Assembly: GCF_002777965.1 (NCBI RefSeq)
Contig: NZ_NGVR01000023.1
Coordinates: 62,001 to 126,000, forward strand
Origin: Proteus columbae
Lineage (GTDB): Bacteria; Pseudomonadota; Gammaproteobacteria; Enterobacterales; Enterobacteriaceae
DNA: 64,000 bases
Direction: 5' to 3'
A program made the translations under genes and the position numbers. This document shows, in pieces, positions 16,461 through 24,564 of this stretch (its first letter is position 1; every line of letters starts with the position of its first letter). The notes beneath the pieces were generated by a model, which saw only the letters and a program-made list of their open reading frames with translations, was not told where the DNA came from and did not search any database.

Positions 16461-18101
16461 GTGGCAATTCATCCAAGAGCAGGGCAGCATACTCGTCAAA
16501 GTGATCTTATTAATGTGGCGCAATTAACGTCGCAATATTATTCACTTAAACCACAAGCTAGCAATAACGCTCATCGTGTGAAATTTGGTACATCTGGTCA
16601 TCGTGGAAGTGCAAATCGCCATAGCTTTAATGAAGCACATATTTTGGCAATTGCACAAGCTATCGCTGAAGTACGCGCTAAGAATGGAGTAACAGGACCA
16701 TGTTACGTGGGTAAAGATACCCATGGACTGTCAGAGCCTGCATTTATTTCTGTTTTAGAAGTACTTGCTGCCAATAAAGTTAAAGTGATTATTCAAGAAA
16801 ATAATGGCTATACACCAACACCGGCAGTCTCTTTTTCTATTTTGACATACAACGAAGCACATCAAGATATTGCTGATGGTATCGTTATCACTCCATCTCA
16901 TAATCCACCTGAAGATGGCGGTATTAAATATAATCCATCAAATGGTGGGCCTGCTGATACTGATTTAACTTCAGTTATTGAAAAACGTGCCAATGAACTG
17001 CTTGAGAACAATTTAGCTGGGATCAAACGTCTTTCTTATGATGAAGCATTAGCAAGTGGTTATATTCAAGCACAAGACTTAATTATGCCTTATGTCAAAG
17101 CGTTAGGTGACGTTGTTGATATGCAAGCCATTAAGAAAGCGGGCTTAAAATTGGGTGTTGACCCATTAGGTGGTTCTGGTATTGAGTACTGGAAACGCAT
17201 TGGTGAGTATTATGGTCTTGATCTTGAATTAGTTAACGATCAAGTTGATCAGACATTCCGTTTTATGACGCTTGATCACGACGGTGTTATTCGTATGGAC
17301 TGTTCATCACCATGGGCAATGGAAGGCTTATTACAACTACGTGATAAATTTGATTTAGCCTTTGCTAATGATCCTGATTACGATCGTCATGGTATTGTAA
17401 CTCCTTCTGGTTTAATGAATCCTAACCACTATCTAGCGGCTGCGATTAACTATCTTTTCCGTCATCGTCCACAATGGGCTAAAGATGTAAAAGTGGGTAA
17501 AACATTGGTTTCAAGTGCAATGATTGACCGTGTTGTGGCAGATTTAGGTCGTGAGCTAGTTGAAGTACCTGTTGGCTTTAAATGGTTTGTTCAAGGCTTA
17601 TTCAGTGGTGAGTTTGGCTTTGGTGGTGAAGAAAGTGCAGGTGCATCTTTCTTACGCTTTAATGGTAAACCATGGTCAACCGATAAAGACGGTATCATTT
17701 TATGTCTTCTGGCTGCTGAAATGAAAGCAGTAACAGGTAAAGATCCGCAAGAGCATTATAACGAATTAGCACAACGCTTTGGTTCACCAAGTTATAACCG
17801 TATTCAAGCATCAGCAACACATGAACAAAAAGCGCTGTTGTCGCGTTTATCACCTGAAATGGTAACTGCAAGCACATTAGCTGGCGATCCAATTACTGCA
17901 CGTTTAACGCATGCATCAGGTAATGGCGCATCTATTGGTGGCTTAAAAGTGATGACCGATTACGGTTGGTTCGCGGCTCGTCCTTCTGGTACTGAAGAAG
18001 CCTATAAGATTTACTGTGAAAGCTTCCGTGGCCCTGAGCATCGTGAATTAATTGAAAAAGAAGCCATTGAAATAGTAAATAATGTTTTTGCTAACAAATA
18101 A
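16461..18101 (+). CDS. pgm: Phosphoglucomutase (alpha-D-glucose-specific)
   Basis: Interconverts glucose-1-phosphate and glucose-6-phosphate for glycogen, UDP-glucose and LPS synthesis. With GTG 16461 as start (AGGAGAAG five bases upstream) the protein has 546 residues, the same as E. coli Pgm. The catalytic phosphoserine is in [11 protein letters not shown], the Mg-binding loop is DPDYDRHG, and the substrate loops are [10 protein letters not shown] and RPSGTE. The frame is open ten codons further upstream. It is 74 nt after seqA. An ERIC element lies between its stop and its terminator. Confidence 0.96.
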   Translation: MAIHPRAGQHTRQSDLINVAQLTSQYYSLKPQASNNAHRVKFGTSGHRGSANRHSFNEAHILAIAQAIAEVRAKNGVTGPCYVGKDTHGLSEPAFISVLEVLAANKVKVIIQENNGYTPTPAVSFSILTYNEAHQDIADGIVITPSHNPPEDGGIKYNPSNGGPADTDLTSVIEKRANELLENNLAGIKRLSYDEALASGYIQAQDLIMPYVKALGDVVDMQAIKKAGLKLGVDPLGGSGIEYWKRIGEYYGLDLELVNDQVDQTFRFMTLDHDGVIRMDCSSPWAMEGLLQLRDKFDLAFANDPDYDRHGIVTPSGLMNPNHYLAAAINYLFRHRPQWAKDVKVGKTLVSSAMIDRVVADLGRELVEVPVGFKWFVQGLFSGEFGFGGEESAGASFLRFNGKPWSTDKDGIILCLLAAEMKAVTGKDPQEHYNELAQRFGSPSYNRIQASATHEQKALLSRLSPEMVTASTLAGDPITARLTHASGNGASIGGLKVMTDYGWFAARPSGTEEAYKIYCESFRGPEHRELIEKEAIEIVNNVFANK

Positions 18102-18119
18102 GTTAGTGCAATAAACGAT

Positions 18120-18246
18120 TATACTCTAAATCATTCGAGTTGCAGGTAGGTGGCAAGCAAAGATATCCCGATGAGCATACTCATGTATGTGATTCGGGTA
18201 GCTGAGCGTAGCCAACACCCCTGCAACTTGAAGGGTGACGAGTATA
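18120..18246 (+). repeat. ERIC element (127 bp), copy 1
   Basis: Exactly 127 bp, running from TATACTCTAAATC to GACGAGTATA. It contains ATTCGAGTTGCAGG, the central inverted repeat ATCCCGATGAGCATAC / GTATGTGATTCGGGT, and CTGCAACTTGAAG near the right end. These are marks of enterobacterial repetitive intergenic consensus elements. It differs from the copy at 19948-20074 at only three bases. It lies in the pgm 3'UTR before the terminator and would be copied into its mRNA as a long hairpin. Confidence 0.88.
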
Positions 18247-18251
18247 TATAG

Positions 18252-18286
18252 AATACACTCTACCTAAAGGAAGAGTGTATTTTTTT
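18252..18286 (+). terminator. Terminator after pgm and ERIC copy 1
   Basis: ATACACTCT and AGAGTGTAT form a 9-bp stem around a 10-nt loop and are followed by six T residues. Confidence 0.85.
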
Positions 18287-18371
18287 AATTATTGAATATT
18301 TTTAGATCACAGCATTGATATCCATCATTGAGGTTGATTTAGAATTAAAAATAGAGTGGATAATCAATACA

Positions 18372-18854
18372 ATGCAAAATAATTTTGTTTTACGAAGTGT
18401 ACGTTACATGCTGGATCTAAGTGATGCACATGTTGTTGAAATCATGAAACTGGCTGATTTCACAGTCACAAAAGAGTTAGTAAATAGTTGGCTGAAAAAA
18501 GATGATGAGCCTGAATTTGTAGAATGTGATGATAATGCGATGGGGCATTTTTTAAATGGTCTGATTTTTTATCGTCGTGGCAAAGATGAGAATTTTCCAG
18601 CACCTGAAGTAGAAAAGCGTATAACAAATAATATTATCTTAAAAAAACTGCGTGTCGCTTTTGAGTTAAAAGATGTTGATATTCTAAAGATTTATGAGCT
18701 TGCAGACTTCCGTGTTTCTAAGCCAGAACTCAGTGCAGTATTCCGTAAGCCTGGACATAAAAATTATCGTAACTGTGGCGATCAACTCGTGAGATATTTC
18801 CTTAAAGGGTTAACCGAAACCCTACGCGGTAAAGGCAAAACGGTTAAGAAATAA
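18372..18854 (+). CDS. yehS: YehS-like protein (DUF1456)
   Basis: A 160-residue protein made of two copies of the DUF1456 unit. The first has VLRSVRYMLDLSDAHVVEIMKLADF and the second VAFELKDVDILKIYELADF, each followed by FLNGLI/FLKGLT. It matches E. coli YehS. The frame is open 19 codons upstream, but family similarity starts at MQNNF. Its role is unknown; the small helical repeats suggest nucleic-acid binding. In E. coli yehS lies next to the yehI-yehQ genes, and here that operon is only 2.5 kb away. Gene and neighbouring toxin pair are bracketed by ERIC copies. Confidence 0.88.
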   Translation: MQNNFVLRSVRYMLDLSDAHVVEIMKLADFTVTKELVNSWLKKDDEPEFVECDDNAMGHFLNGLIFYRRGKDENFPAPEVEKRITNNIILKKLRVAFELKDVDILKIYELADFRVSKPELSAVFRKPGHKNYRNCGDQLVRYFLKGLTETLRGKGKTVKK

Positions 18855-18880
18855 ATAGATAAATCTTAATTAAAATGATT

Positions 18881-18906
18881 TCCCTCTTTGATAGAGGGAT
18901 TTTTTT
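18881..18906 (+). terminator. Terminator after yehS
   Basis: TCCCTCT and AGAGGGA form a 7-bp stem with a 5-nt loop and are followed by seven T residues. Confidence 0.85.
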
Positions 18907-18945
18907 CAAAAAAATTCTTTGTAGTATGAGAACTCGTATTTAATC

Positions 18946-18974
18946 TTGAATCTCTATGGTGTACATTGTACACT
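18946..18974 (+). promoter_or_regulatory. Promoter and operator of the RelE/HigA pair
   Basis: A -35 box TTGAAT (18946-18951) and a -10 box TACACT (18969-18974) lie 17 bp apart. The perfect palindrome GTGTACA-T-TGTACAC (18959-18973) covers the spacer and -10 box. An antitoxin with a helix-turn-helix would repress the operon by binding here. Confidence 0.75.
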
Positions 18975-19003
18975 TATTAATGACGGATTAGAAAGGGAAC
19001 TTA

Positions 19004-19324
19004 ATGAGTCATGCCATAGAATTTATTGAAACCTCAATGTTTACTCAGCAAATCAAACTATTGGCTACCGATGAAGAAATTAGAACACTTCAAAATGAAC
19101 TTATTGGTACGCCTGATAAAGGCGATATAATCCAAGGAACAGGTGGATTACGCAAAATAAGAATGGCGGTAGGTAATAAAGGTAAAAGTGGGAGTACTAG
19201 GGTTATTTATTTTTTAGCAACTAAAGAAGTTATTTATTTAGTTATGGCGTATCCAAAAATAATAAAAATGAGTTTAACTAATTCAGAAAAGATTGAGTTA
19301 AAAAAAACTAACAAAGCGACTTAA
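19004..19324 (+). CDS. RelE/HigB-type toxin
   Basis: A 106-residue basic protein with the RelE/HigB layout. IQGTGGLRKIRMA (about 46-58), KGKSGSTRVIYF (about 62-73) and VIYLVMAYPK (about 78-87) are its conserved strands. Family members cut mRNA on the ribosome. The toxin gene comes before the antitoxin gene (14-bp gap), the order seen in higBA loci. The gene lies between two ERIC copies and in no E. coli counterpart at this place, so recent gain is likely. Confidence 0.85.
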   Translation: MSHAIEFIETSMFTQQIKLLATDEEIRTLQNELIGTPDKGDIIQGTGGLRKIRMAVGNKGKSGSTRVIYFLATKEVIYLVMAYPKIIKMSLTNSEKIELKKTNKAT

Positions 19325-19338
19325 AGGCGAAATGTGAT

Positions 19339-19623
19339 ATGAGTTTCTTCAATGATTTAAAAGCCTCTTTAGAAGAAGCCGTAGAAATTAAAAATGGCGA
19401 TAAAAAGGCATCAAAGGTGACTCGTTTTGAAGTTACTGATGTAAAAGCGATTAGAGAGCAACTTAACGTTTCACAAAGTGAATTTGCACATGCGTTAGGA
19501 ACAAGTGTAGATACTGTCAAAAGTTGGGAATTGAAAAGACGTAATCCGACAGGCCTTACAGCGAAAGTGCTTATTGCAATTCATAAAAACCCTAATTTAT
19601 TTAAAGAATTAGCTAATATCTAA
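19339..19623 (+). CDS. HigA/NadS-type antitoxin (XRE helix-turn-helix)
   Basis: A 94-residue protein with an N-terminal toxin-binding part and a C-terminal HTH: IREQLNVSQSEFAHALGTSVDTVKSWE (about 45-70) and RRNPTGLTAKVLIAI. Recognition helix residues around TSVDTVKSWE would bind the GTGTACA palindrome upstream. It is transcribed with the toxin gene before it. The NadS name is the usual label for this antitoxin subgroup; I am sure of the TA class, less of the subgroup. Confidence 0.87.
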   Translation: MSFFNDLKASLEEAVEIKNGDKKASKVTRFEVTDVKAIREQLNVSQSEFAHALGTSVDTVKSWELKRRNPTGLTAKVLIAIHKNPNLFKELANI

Positions 19624-19639
19624 TCTCACTAACTTTTTC

Positions 19640-19674
19640 GTTTACTGCTAACCTTATCTGGTTTAGCAGTAAAC
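19640..19674 (+). terminator. Hairpin after the HigA antitoxin gene
   Basis: GTTTACTGCTAA and TTAGCAGTAAAC form a 12-bp stem with a 10-nt loop, followed by CCTCATTTTCG. The T-run is poor but the stem is strong. The rest of 19675-19947 is AT-rich and holds only a short direct repeat GTAAAATTTCA (19890s and 19920s). Confidence 0.65.
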
Positions 19675-19947
19675 CTCATTTTCGAATATCTCATATCTCC
19701 TCCCTGATTTGATTTTTTTCCTTTCTGATAATATATGACTGAAATTATTTATTGCGAACTTAGTTAAGTAAAAATACCGATCTTATTTTGTTGATAATTG
19801 TGTCGTTTATGTTTCATTTTTGTTTCTGTTATGAAATTTAATTACATATCAAGCAAAATAAAGGTGATTTTTCGCACGAATTGAGTGGTCTGATCAGTAG
19901 TAAAATTTCATCAAATGAGGTAAAATTTCAGTCATCAAATTAATCTC

Positions 19948-20074
19948 TATATTCTAAATCATTCGAGTTGCAGGTAGGCGGCAAGCAAAGATATCCCGAT
20001 GAGCATACTCATGTATGTGATTCGGGTAGCTGAGCGTAGCCAACACCCCTGCAACTTGAAGGATGACGAGTATA
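19948..20074 (+). repeat. ERIC element (127 bp), copy 2
   Basis: 127 bp from TATATTCTAAATC to GACGAGTATA, same orientation as copy 1 and different from it at three bases only. It ends four bases before the AGGAG ribosome-binding site of ybfA, so it makes up most of that gene's upstream region. Confidence 0.88.
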
Positions 20075-20088
20075 TACAGGAGAGCACT

Positions 20089-20295
20089 ATGTCAGCGTAT
20101 AACGAATATACAAAAAAACATGTTTTAGCCCGTCGTACTGGTGCTGTTGCGCTAGGTGTTGTGGCATTTCCTGTTATGATTTTTCATCCTAAACGCGCAC
20201 TATTTTATAGCTATATACACCGTGTATGGTCTAAAACAAGTGATAAACCAGTTTGGCTGGCAAAATCAGAAGTGGCACTAAATAGTCACAAATAA
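20089..20295 (+). CDS. ybfA: YbfA family small membrane protein
   Basis: A 68-residue protein, as long as E. coli YbfA. It has one hydrophobic segment (about 17-32, AVALGVVAFPVMIF) and the conserved tail FYSYIHRVWSKTSDKPVW. The E. coli gene follows kdpFABC, which is missing here. Function is unknown. The start at 20089 has AGGAGA seven bases upstream; a longer frame that begins inside ERIC is an artefact. The ERIC element directly in front probably affects its mRNA. Confidence 0.88.
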   Translation: MSAYNEYTKKHVLARRTGAVALGVVAFPVMIFHPKRALFYSYIHRVWSKTSDKPVWLAKSEVALNSHK

Positions 20296-20309
20296 CAGAA
20301 TATTAAGAT

Positions 20310-20337
20310 AACGCCTACAAAAGTAGGCGTTATTTTT
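20310..20337 (+). terminator. Terminator after ybfA
   Basis: AACGCCTAC and GTAGGCGTT form a 9-bp stem with a loop of four A residues and are followed by ATTTTTATC. Confidence 0.85.
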
Positions 20338-20517
20338 ATCTCTCTTTAAGTTCTTTTCTGCTGCTACTTTCTTGTTTTTTCTTATCTTCAAATAATCTTC
20401 AATTTTTACGTTACAATAAACAGTAATGAGTCATTTAAACGAAGGCGATTAACCTATTGCTATTTATCTTATTGTTATATAAATAGTGGCATTCGTGATA
20501 ACAGGGAAATAAATAAA

Positions 20518-21261
20518 ATGAAGAATACTGATCTAGAATTAGTGATTAATGAGAAGTTAAGCATTGAGAACTTTCAAGATTATGCACCTAATGGACTTCA
20601 AGTCGAAGGACGCCCTCATATTCAAAAAATAGTAACGGGTGTGACAGCAAGCCAAGCATTACTTGATGAAGCCGTACGATTAAATGCAGATGCAATTTTA
20701 GTACACCATGGTTACTTTTGGAAAAATGAGCCTGTTGTTATTCGCTCAATGAAGCGTAACCGCTTAAAGACATTACTTTGTAATGACATTAATCTTTTTG
20801 GTTATCACTTGCCGTTAGATGCTCACCCAATCTTAGGTAACAATGCGCAATTAGCGTTAAAAATGGGCGTTAAAGTTGAAGGTGAAATATTACCGTTAGT
20901 GCCTAAAGGTGTGTTTGATTTACCTTTAACGCCTCTTGAATTAAAAGCGCGTTTAGAAAAAGCATTACAGCGCAATGTATTGTATTGTGGTGATAATGCA
21001 CCTGAAACTATTCGTAATATTGCTTGGTGTACAGGCGGCGGACAGGGCTTTATTCAAGATGCAGCAGAGCAGGGTGTGGATGCTTTTGTGACAGGTGAAG
21101 TTTCAGAACAGACTATTCATATTGCAAGAGAAATGGGTGTTCATTTTTTTGCAGCGGGACACCATGCGACAGAGCGTTATGGTATTAAAGCATTAGGTGA
21201 ATGGCTGGCTCAAACACATCACTTTGATGTGACATTTGTCGATATTGATAATCCGGCATAA
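20518..21261 (+). CDS. ybgI: YbgI, Nif3-family dinuclear metal protein
   Basis: A 247-residue Nif3/GTP-cyclohydrolase-1-type-2-like protein, the same length as E. coli YbgI. The metal-binding residues lie in ILVHHGYFWKNE (about 60-71), in GYHLPLDAH (about 95-103), and in FFAAGHHATERYG near residue 215. E. coli YbgI forms a toroidal hexamer with a dimetal site; its true reaction is unsettled. In E. coli it is followed by the ybgJKL oxoprolinase genes, which are not next to it here. Confidence 0.94.
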   Translation: MKNTDLELVINEKLSIENFQDYAPNGLQVEGRPHIQKIVTGVTASQALLDEAVRLNADAILVHHGYFWKNEPVVIRSMKRNRLKTLLCNDINLFGYHLPLDAHPILGNNAQLALKMGVKVEGEILPLVPKGVFDLPLTPLELKARLEKALQRNVLYCGDNAPETIRNIAWCTGGGQGFIQDAAEQGVDAFVTGEVSEQTIHIAREMGVHFFAAGHHATERYGIKALGEWLAQTHHFDVTFVDIDNPA

Positions 21262-21283
21262 GCTTATTTATTCTTATCTTATA

Positions 21284-21313
21284 AGCTATCTCTCTAATTA
21301 AAGAGAGATAGCT
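21284..21313. terminator. Bidirectional terminator between ybgI and yehQ
   Basis: AGCTATCTCTCT and AGAGAGATAGCT form a perfect 12-bp stem around a 6-nt loop. T-rich DNA lies on the right (GTTTATTTATT) and A-rich on the left side, and the two flanking genes converge on it. Confidence 0.75.
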
Positions 21314-21340
21314 GTTTATTTATTACTCATTTAACTCAAT

Positions 21341-23413
21341 TTACTCATTAAGCTGAATGGGTAATGGGCTTTGTAATTGTTGCAGATTATCGCATAGCCA
21401 AATTACCTGTAATAAAGCCTGAGGATCTCGTGTAGTTAATGCCAGATAACGAGCTAATTGGTTGGCAATTAATGTCATTCCTAAATCGTCAGCAGTATGC
21501 TTACTTATTTCTAACTGCTCTTTTTGCATTTCAGAAAGTAATTCTCTCCCGGTACATGCTTGGGCTTCTAGTACTGACAAAATAGGGCGGCAAAATTTTT
21601 GTGCTAACGTCGGTTCATTGTGATGCATTGCCGTTTGTTGCTTACGTTTAGCCATATATTCTTGAATACGGCTAATAAACTCTGATTGTTTTTTCTTACG
21701 TGGAAATTGGTCAAAATCGAGATAAAACAATTCAATGCCTTTTGTCGTTTTAAGCCAAATAGTTGTTGGCAATAAATCTATATTTAAATCACGTCGAACA
21801 GGTTGCACAGTGACTGCAACTATCTCTAATTCTCGCTTAGTGAGATAACGTAATTCTTCCAGATTATTTTGCATTGTTCCTTCCCAATAAAGACGTAAGA
21901 AGGCCGAATTGTCATGATTATCTGAAACATCCCAAATAACGCACTGCTCTATTTCATACCAAATTAATGGCTTATAGCTTTTGATATGCAAAACGAGAGG
22001 AGAAAGAAATCCTTCAGGTTGATTAGCAAAATAGTCCGGCAACTCTTGCCAATTGTTGATCCCTAATTCGGTTTGTAGATTTTGATAATCCGTAATATCA
22101 AGAAAATCAGTTTGGTTTTGTGCAAAGCTTTCGCCAATAGTCGCTAGTTTTCCTTCATCAGAAATACGAGGCTCTTGTAATAAAAAAGGGCGACGCATTA
22201 ATTTATCGGATGTTTGTTTCCATAACGACAAGCTATTCCAAACACTATAACGGTTAAATAGAGTATCAAGTTGATTAGGGCGTGCTTGTGTCGCTTGTAA
22301 AAGTTGTTTCTCTTCTTTATCCCAAAAGGTGAATGTTGCGCCTAATGCACCACTTTGTGCTGTCCACCAGTTTGCACCAACTGGGATAAGAGAGAGGCTC
22401 GCTTTTTTATCGTCATATTGACGACGAAGTTGTCCACGTAACACTTTTAACTGTTCAGGTGTCGCATTGGATAATTGAAATAAATACGCTGAAATATGAG
22501 CTAATAGGCGTAAGACATTGCTTTCATCCATTGTGAAATGTCTTTCTGCCAACAGTTTTACTTGGGTACTCAATGTCCGTAAATAAGACGCTAAACGAGG
22601 TAAACCTTCCGCTCGAGCTGACATATTTAATAAGTGTAACTGTGTGGCACTGCTTAAGCTGATATGTGATAACCCTTGGCGCAACAAATCATAAATAAAT
22701 TGTTCAACCGTCGTAATTAACGCTGACTCTTCTTCATTGAGAGGACGTTTTGATGATTGCACAATGATTAAATCTTCAGGCCAAACCCACGGTTGAGCAT
22801 GCTGTTCAAATATTTTAGCCACAATAGCAAGGTGGAATGCTTTTTTCTGTGAGTCAGAAAAAGGCGATAACATGCCATCGTAACCACTACCTTGTAAGAA
22901 AATAACAGGTTCATCAACATCAGGGAGTTGAATTTTTAACTGTGTCCCTGTGTCTTCTAAATTTAATATTGTTGTTTCCCACTGCTCAACTAATTTAATC
23001 GCCGCACGACAGGCTGGTTTTCCTGCTTTTTTGATTAATGCTTCCGGCTCAAGAGTAAATAGTGTGGGTAACAGAGGGGCGATTTTAACTGGTTCAGAAA
23101 TAGCTTCTGATGATGTTTCACCACTCTTATCGTCATTTGAATTATCCGCACTATTATTGGCTTGTAGCCATAAAACGGCGGCTAAAATATGTTTACAACA
23201 ACCTGACGCAGAACAATCACAACTGGCTTGTTGGATCCCCGCTTCGTGTAAAACAACATTTTGTCCGTCACTACTGAACTGCCCTGTATTGGTATCAGTG
23301 AGAGACACCTTTTCGTTATCAACATCTTTTCTTGCGCGTCTTAATAATCCTGCATTAGCAAATACAGTGAGCGCATCTTCATCGTAATGAAAGTAAACAG
23401 TTTGCCAACTCAT
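21341..23413 (-). CDS. yehQ: SWIM zinc-finger protein YehQ
   Basis: A 690-residue protein, last gene of the yeh operon. The SWIM motif CxCxnCxH is at residues 65-75 (C65, C67, C73, H75, in CDCSASGCCKH); SWIM domains bind zinc and often DNA or protein. The remainder is alpha/beta without a catalytic motif that I recognise. ATG 23413 overlaps the yehP stop as ATGA, which indicates translational coupling, so I prefer it to the start seven codons upstream. Homologues sit beside MoxR ATPases and VWA proteins in many bacteria. The role of E. coli YehQ is not established. Confidence 0.88.
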   Translation of the reverse strand: MSWQTVYFHYDEDALTVFANAGLLRRARKDVDNEKVSLTDTNTGQFSSDGQNVVLHEAGIQQASCDCSASGCCKHILAAVLWLQANNSADNSNDDKSGETSSEAISEPVKIAPLLPTLFTLEPEALIKKAGKPACRAAIKLVEQWETTILNLEDTGTQLKIQLPDVDEPVIFLQGSGYDGMLSPFSDSQKKAFHLAIVAKIFEQHAQPWVWPEDLIIVQSSKRPLNEEESALITTVEQFIYDLLRQGLSHISLSSATQLHLLNMSARAEGLPRLASYLRTLSTQVKLLAERHFTMDESNVLRLLAHISAYLFQLSNATPEQLKVLRGQLRRQYDDKKASLSLIPVGANWWTAQSGALGATFTFWDKEEKQLLQATQARPNQLDTLFNRYSVWNSLSLWKQTSDKLMRRPFLLQEPRISDEGKLATIGESFAQNQTDFLDITDYQNLQTELGINNWQELPDYFANQPEGFLSPLVLHIKSYKPLIWYEIEQCVIWDVSDNHDNSAFLRLYWEGTMQNNLEELRYLTKRELEIVAVTVQPVRRDLNIDLLPTTIWLKTTKGIELFYLDFDQFPRKKKQSEFISRIQEYMAKRKQQTAMHHNEPTLAQKFCRPILSVLEAQACTGRELLSEMQKEQLEISKHTADDLGMTLIANQLARYLALTTRDPQALLQVIWLCDNLQQLQSPLPIQLNE

Positions 23414-24564
23414 TGCATTACCTCTGCCAACCATTGTGCGAAATGTTCAGGTGTTAACGCTGCAACTTGCATGCCTCTATCCGCAAGTTTTTGTGCAATC
23501 GCAGAGTCATAAGTAGGTTGAGCCTCATCATCAAGTGCCGCAAGCCCTAATAATTTAACTTGTTGGCTATTAAGGCGTTGTGTGCAATCTAATAAACGGT
23601 TTAATGAGCCACCTTCTTCAAAGTCACTGATAAGTGAGATAACCGTTCGTTTAGGGTTTTTGATCAAACTTTCACAGTATTGCATTGCACCTGCAATATC
23701 AGTACCACCGCCCAATTGTACCGTCATTAAAACTTCAACGGGATCGTCTGCTAAATGTGACAAATCGACAACTTGGGTATCAAAAACCACTAAAGAGACA
23801 TTAACAGCAGGTAAAGAGGATAAAATACTGGCGCAAACAGCGGCATACATAATTGAGCTAGACATTGACGCACTTTGGTCAACACAAAGAATAACATCCC
23901 ACGGAAAATGCTGTTGCATCCGTGAATTAAAATAAGGTGTTTCAATCACTAAACGGCGGTTTTGAGTATCGTAGTGTTTTAAGTTTGCAGCGATGGTTGC
24001 GCGCCAATCAAAGTTGCGACTATTAGGTACTAAAGAACGCCTAAAACGGTTACGGCGACCTGTTAATGATTGGCGAAAGTTATTGCGAATTTGACGCAAA
24101 ATATCATCAACCACTTTACGAATAATGGTTTTAACCGCATCTCGCGTTTCTTCACTCATTCGTCCACGTAAGCTTAATAATGTTTTAGCTAACGCTTTTG
24201 TTGGCTCCATCGCTTTTAACGTATTGGGATCTTTAAGAAAACTACTGATTTGGTAACGTTCAATCGCTTGTGATTGCATACGTTCAAATGTGCTATTAGG
24301 GAATAGCTTACGTGCTTGATTTAGCCAGTTTACCGCTGTAAGTTGCGATGCATCGAGAGAACCATGACGTCCTCGTTCTTGGCGAAGACCTCGGCGTTGA
24401 TATTCTCGGCGATAGAGAAAGTCGAGTGTACGTTCAACTTTTAAATCATCAGCATTAAAAGTCGCTTGCCCAAGAGCATCATCAGCATATTGACCTAAAA
24501 TCAGACGCCAGCGTTTTGCTTGTTTTATTTTATCGTCAGGCATATCGTCATTATTCTGACTCAT
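23410..24564 (-). CDS. yehP: VWA-domain protein YehP
   Basis: A 384-residue protein with a basic, arginine-rich N-terminal half (RQSLTGRRNRFRRSL near 165-180) and a C-terminal von Willebrand A domain. The MIDAS metal site appears complete: DQSAS at 229-233, GGGTDIAGAM near 288 and SDFEEGG near 318. VWA proteins with MoxR ATPases act as adaptors that hold a target protein through the metal site (RavA-ViaA, NorQ-NorD, CbbQ-CbbO pairs). Its start overlaps the yehM end by 14 nt and its stop overlaps the yehQ start. Confidence 0.9.
   Translation of the reverse strand: MSQNNDDMPDDKIKQAKRWRLILGQYADDALGQATFNADDLKVERTLDFLYRREYQRRGLRQERGRHGSLDASQLTAVNWLNQARKLFPNSTFERMQSQAIERYQISSFLKDPNTLKAMEPTKALAKTLLSLRGRMSEETRDAVKTIIRKVVDDILRQIRNNFRQSLTGRRNRFRRSLVPNSRNFDWRATIAANLKHYDTQNRRLVIETPYFNSRMQQHFPWDVILCVDQSASMSSSIMYAAVCASILSSLPAVNVSLVVFDTQVVDLSHLADDPVEVLMTVQLGGGTDIAGAMQYCESLIKNPKRTVISLISDFEEGGSLNRLLDCTQRLNSQQVKLLGLAALDDEAQPTYDSAIAQKLADRGMQVAALTPEHFAQWLAEVMQ

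Noticed and set aside
19999-20295. 98-residue version of YbfA that starts inside the ERIC element
   Set aside because: The first 30 residues are translated ERIC sequence; the family start with a good ribosome-binding site is at 20089.
23950-24100. Arginine-rich part of YehP as a DNA-binding domain
   Set aside because: It is basic but shows no known DNA-binding motif; charge alone is not enough for a call.
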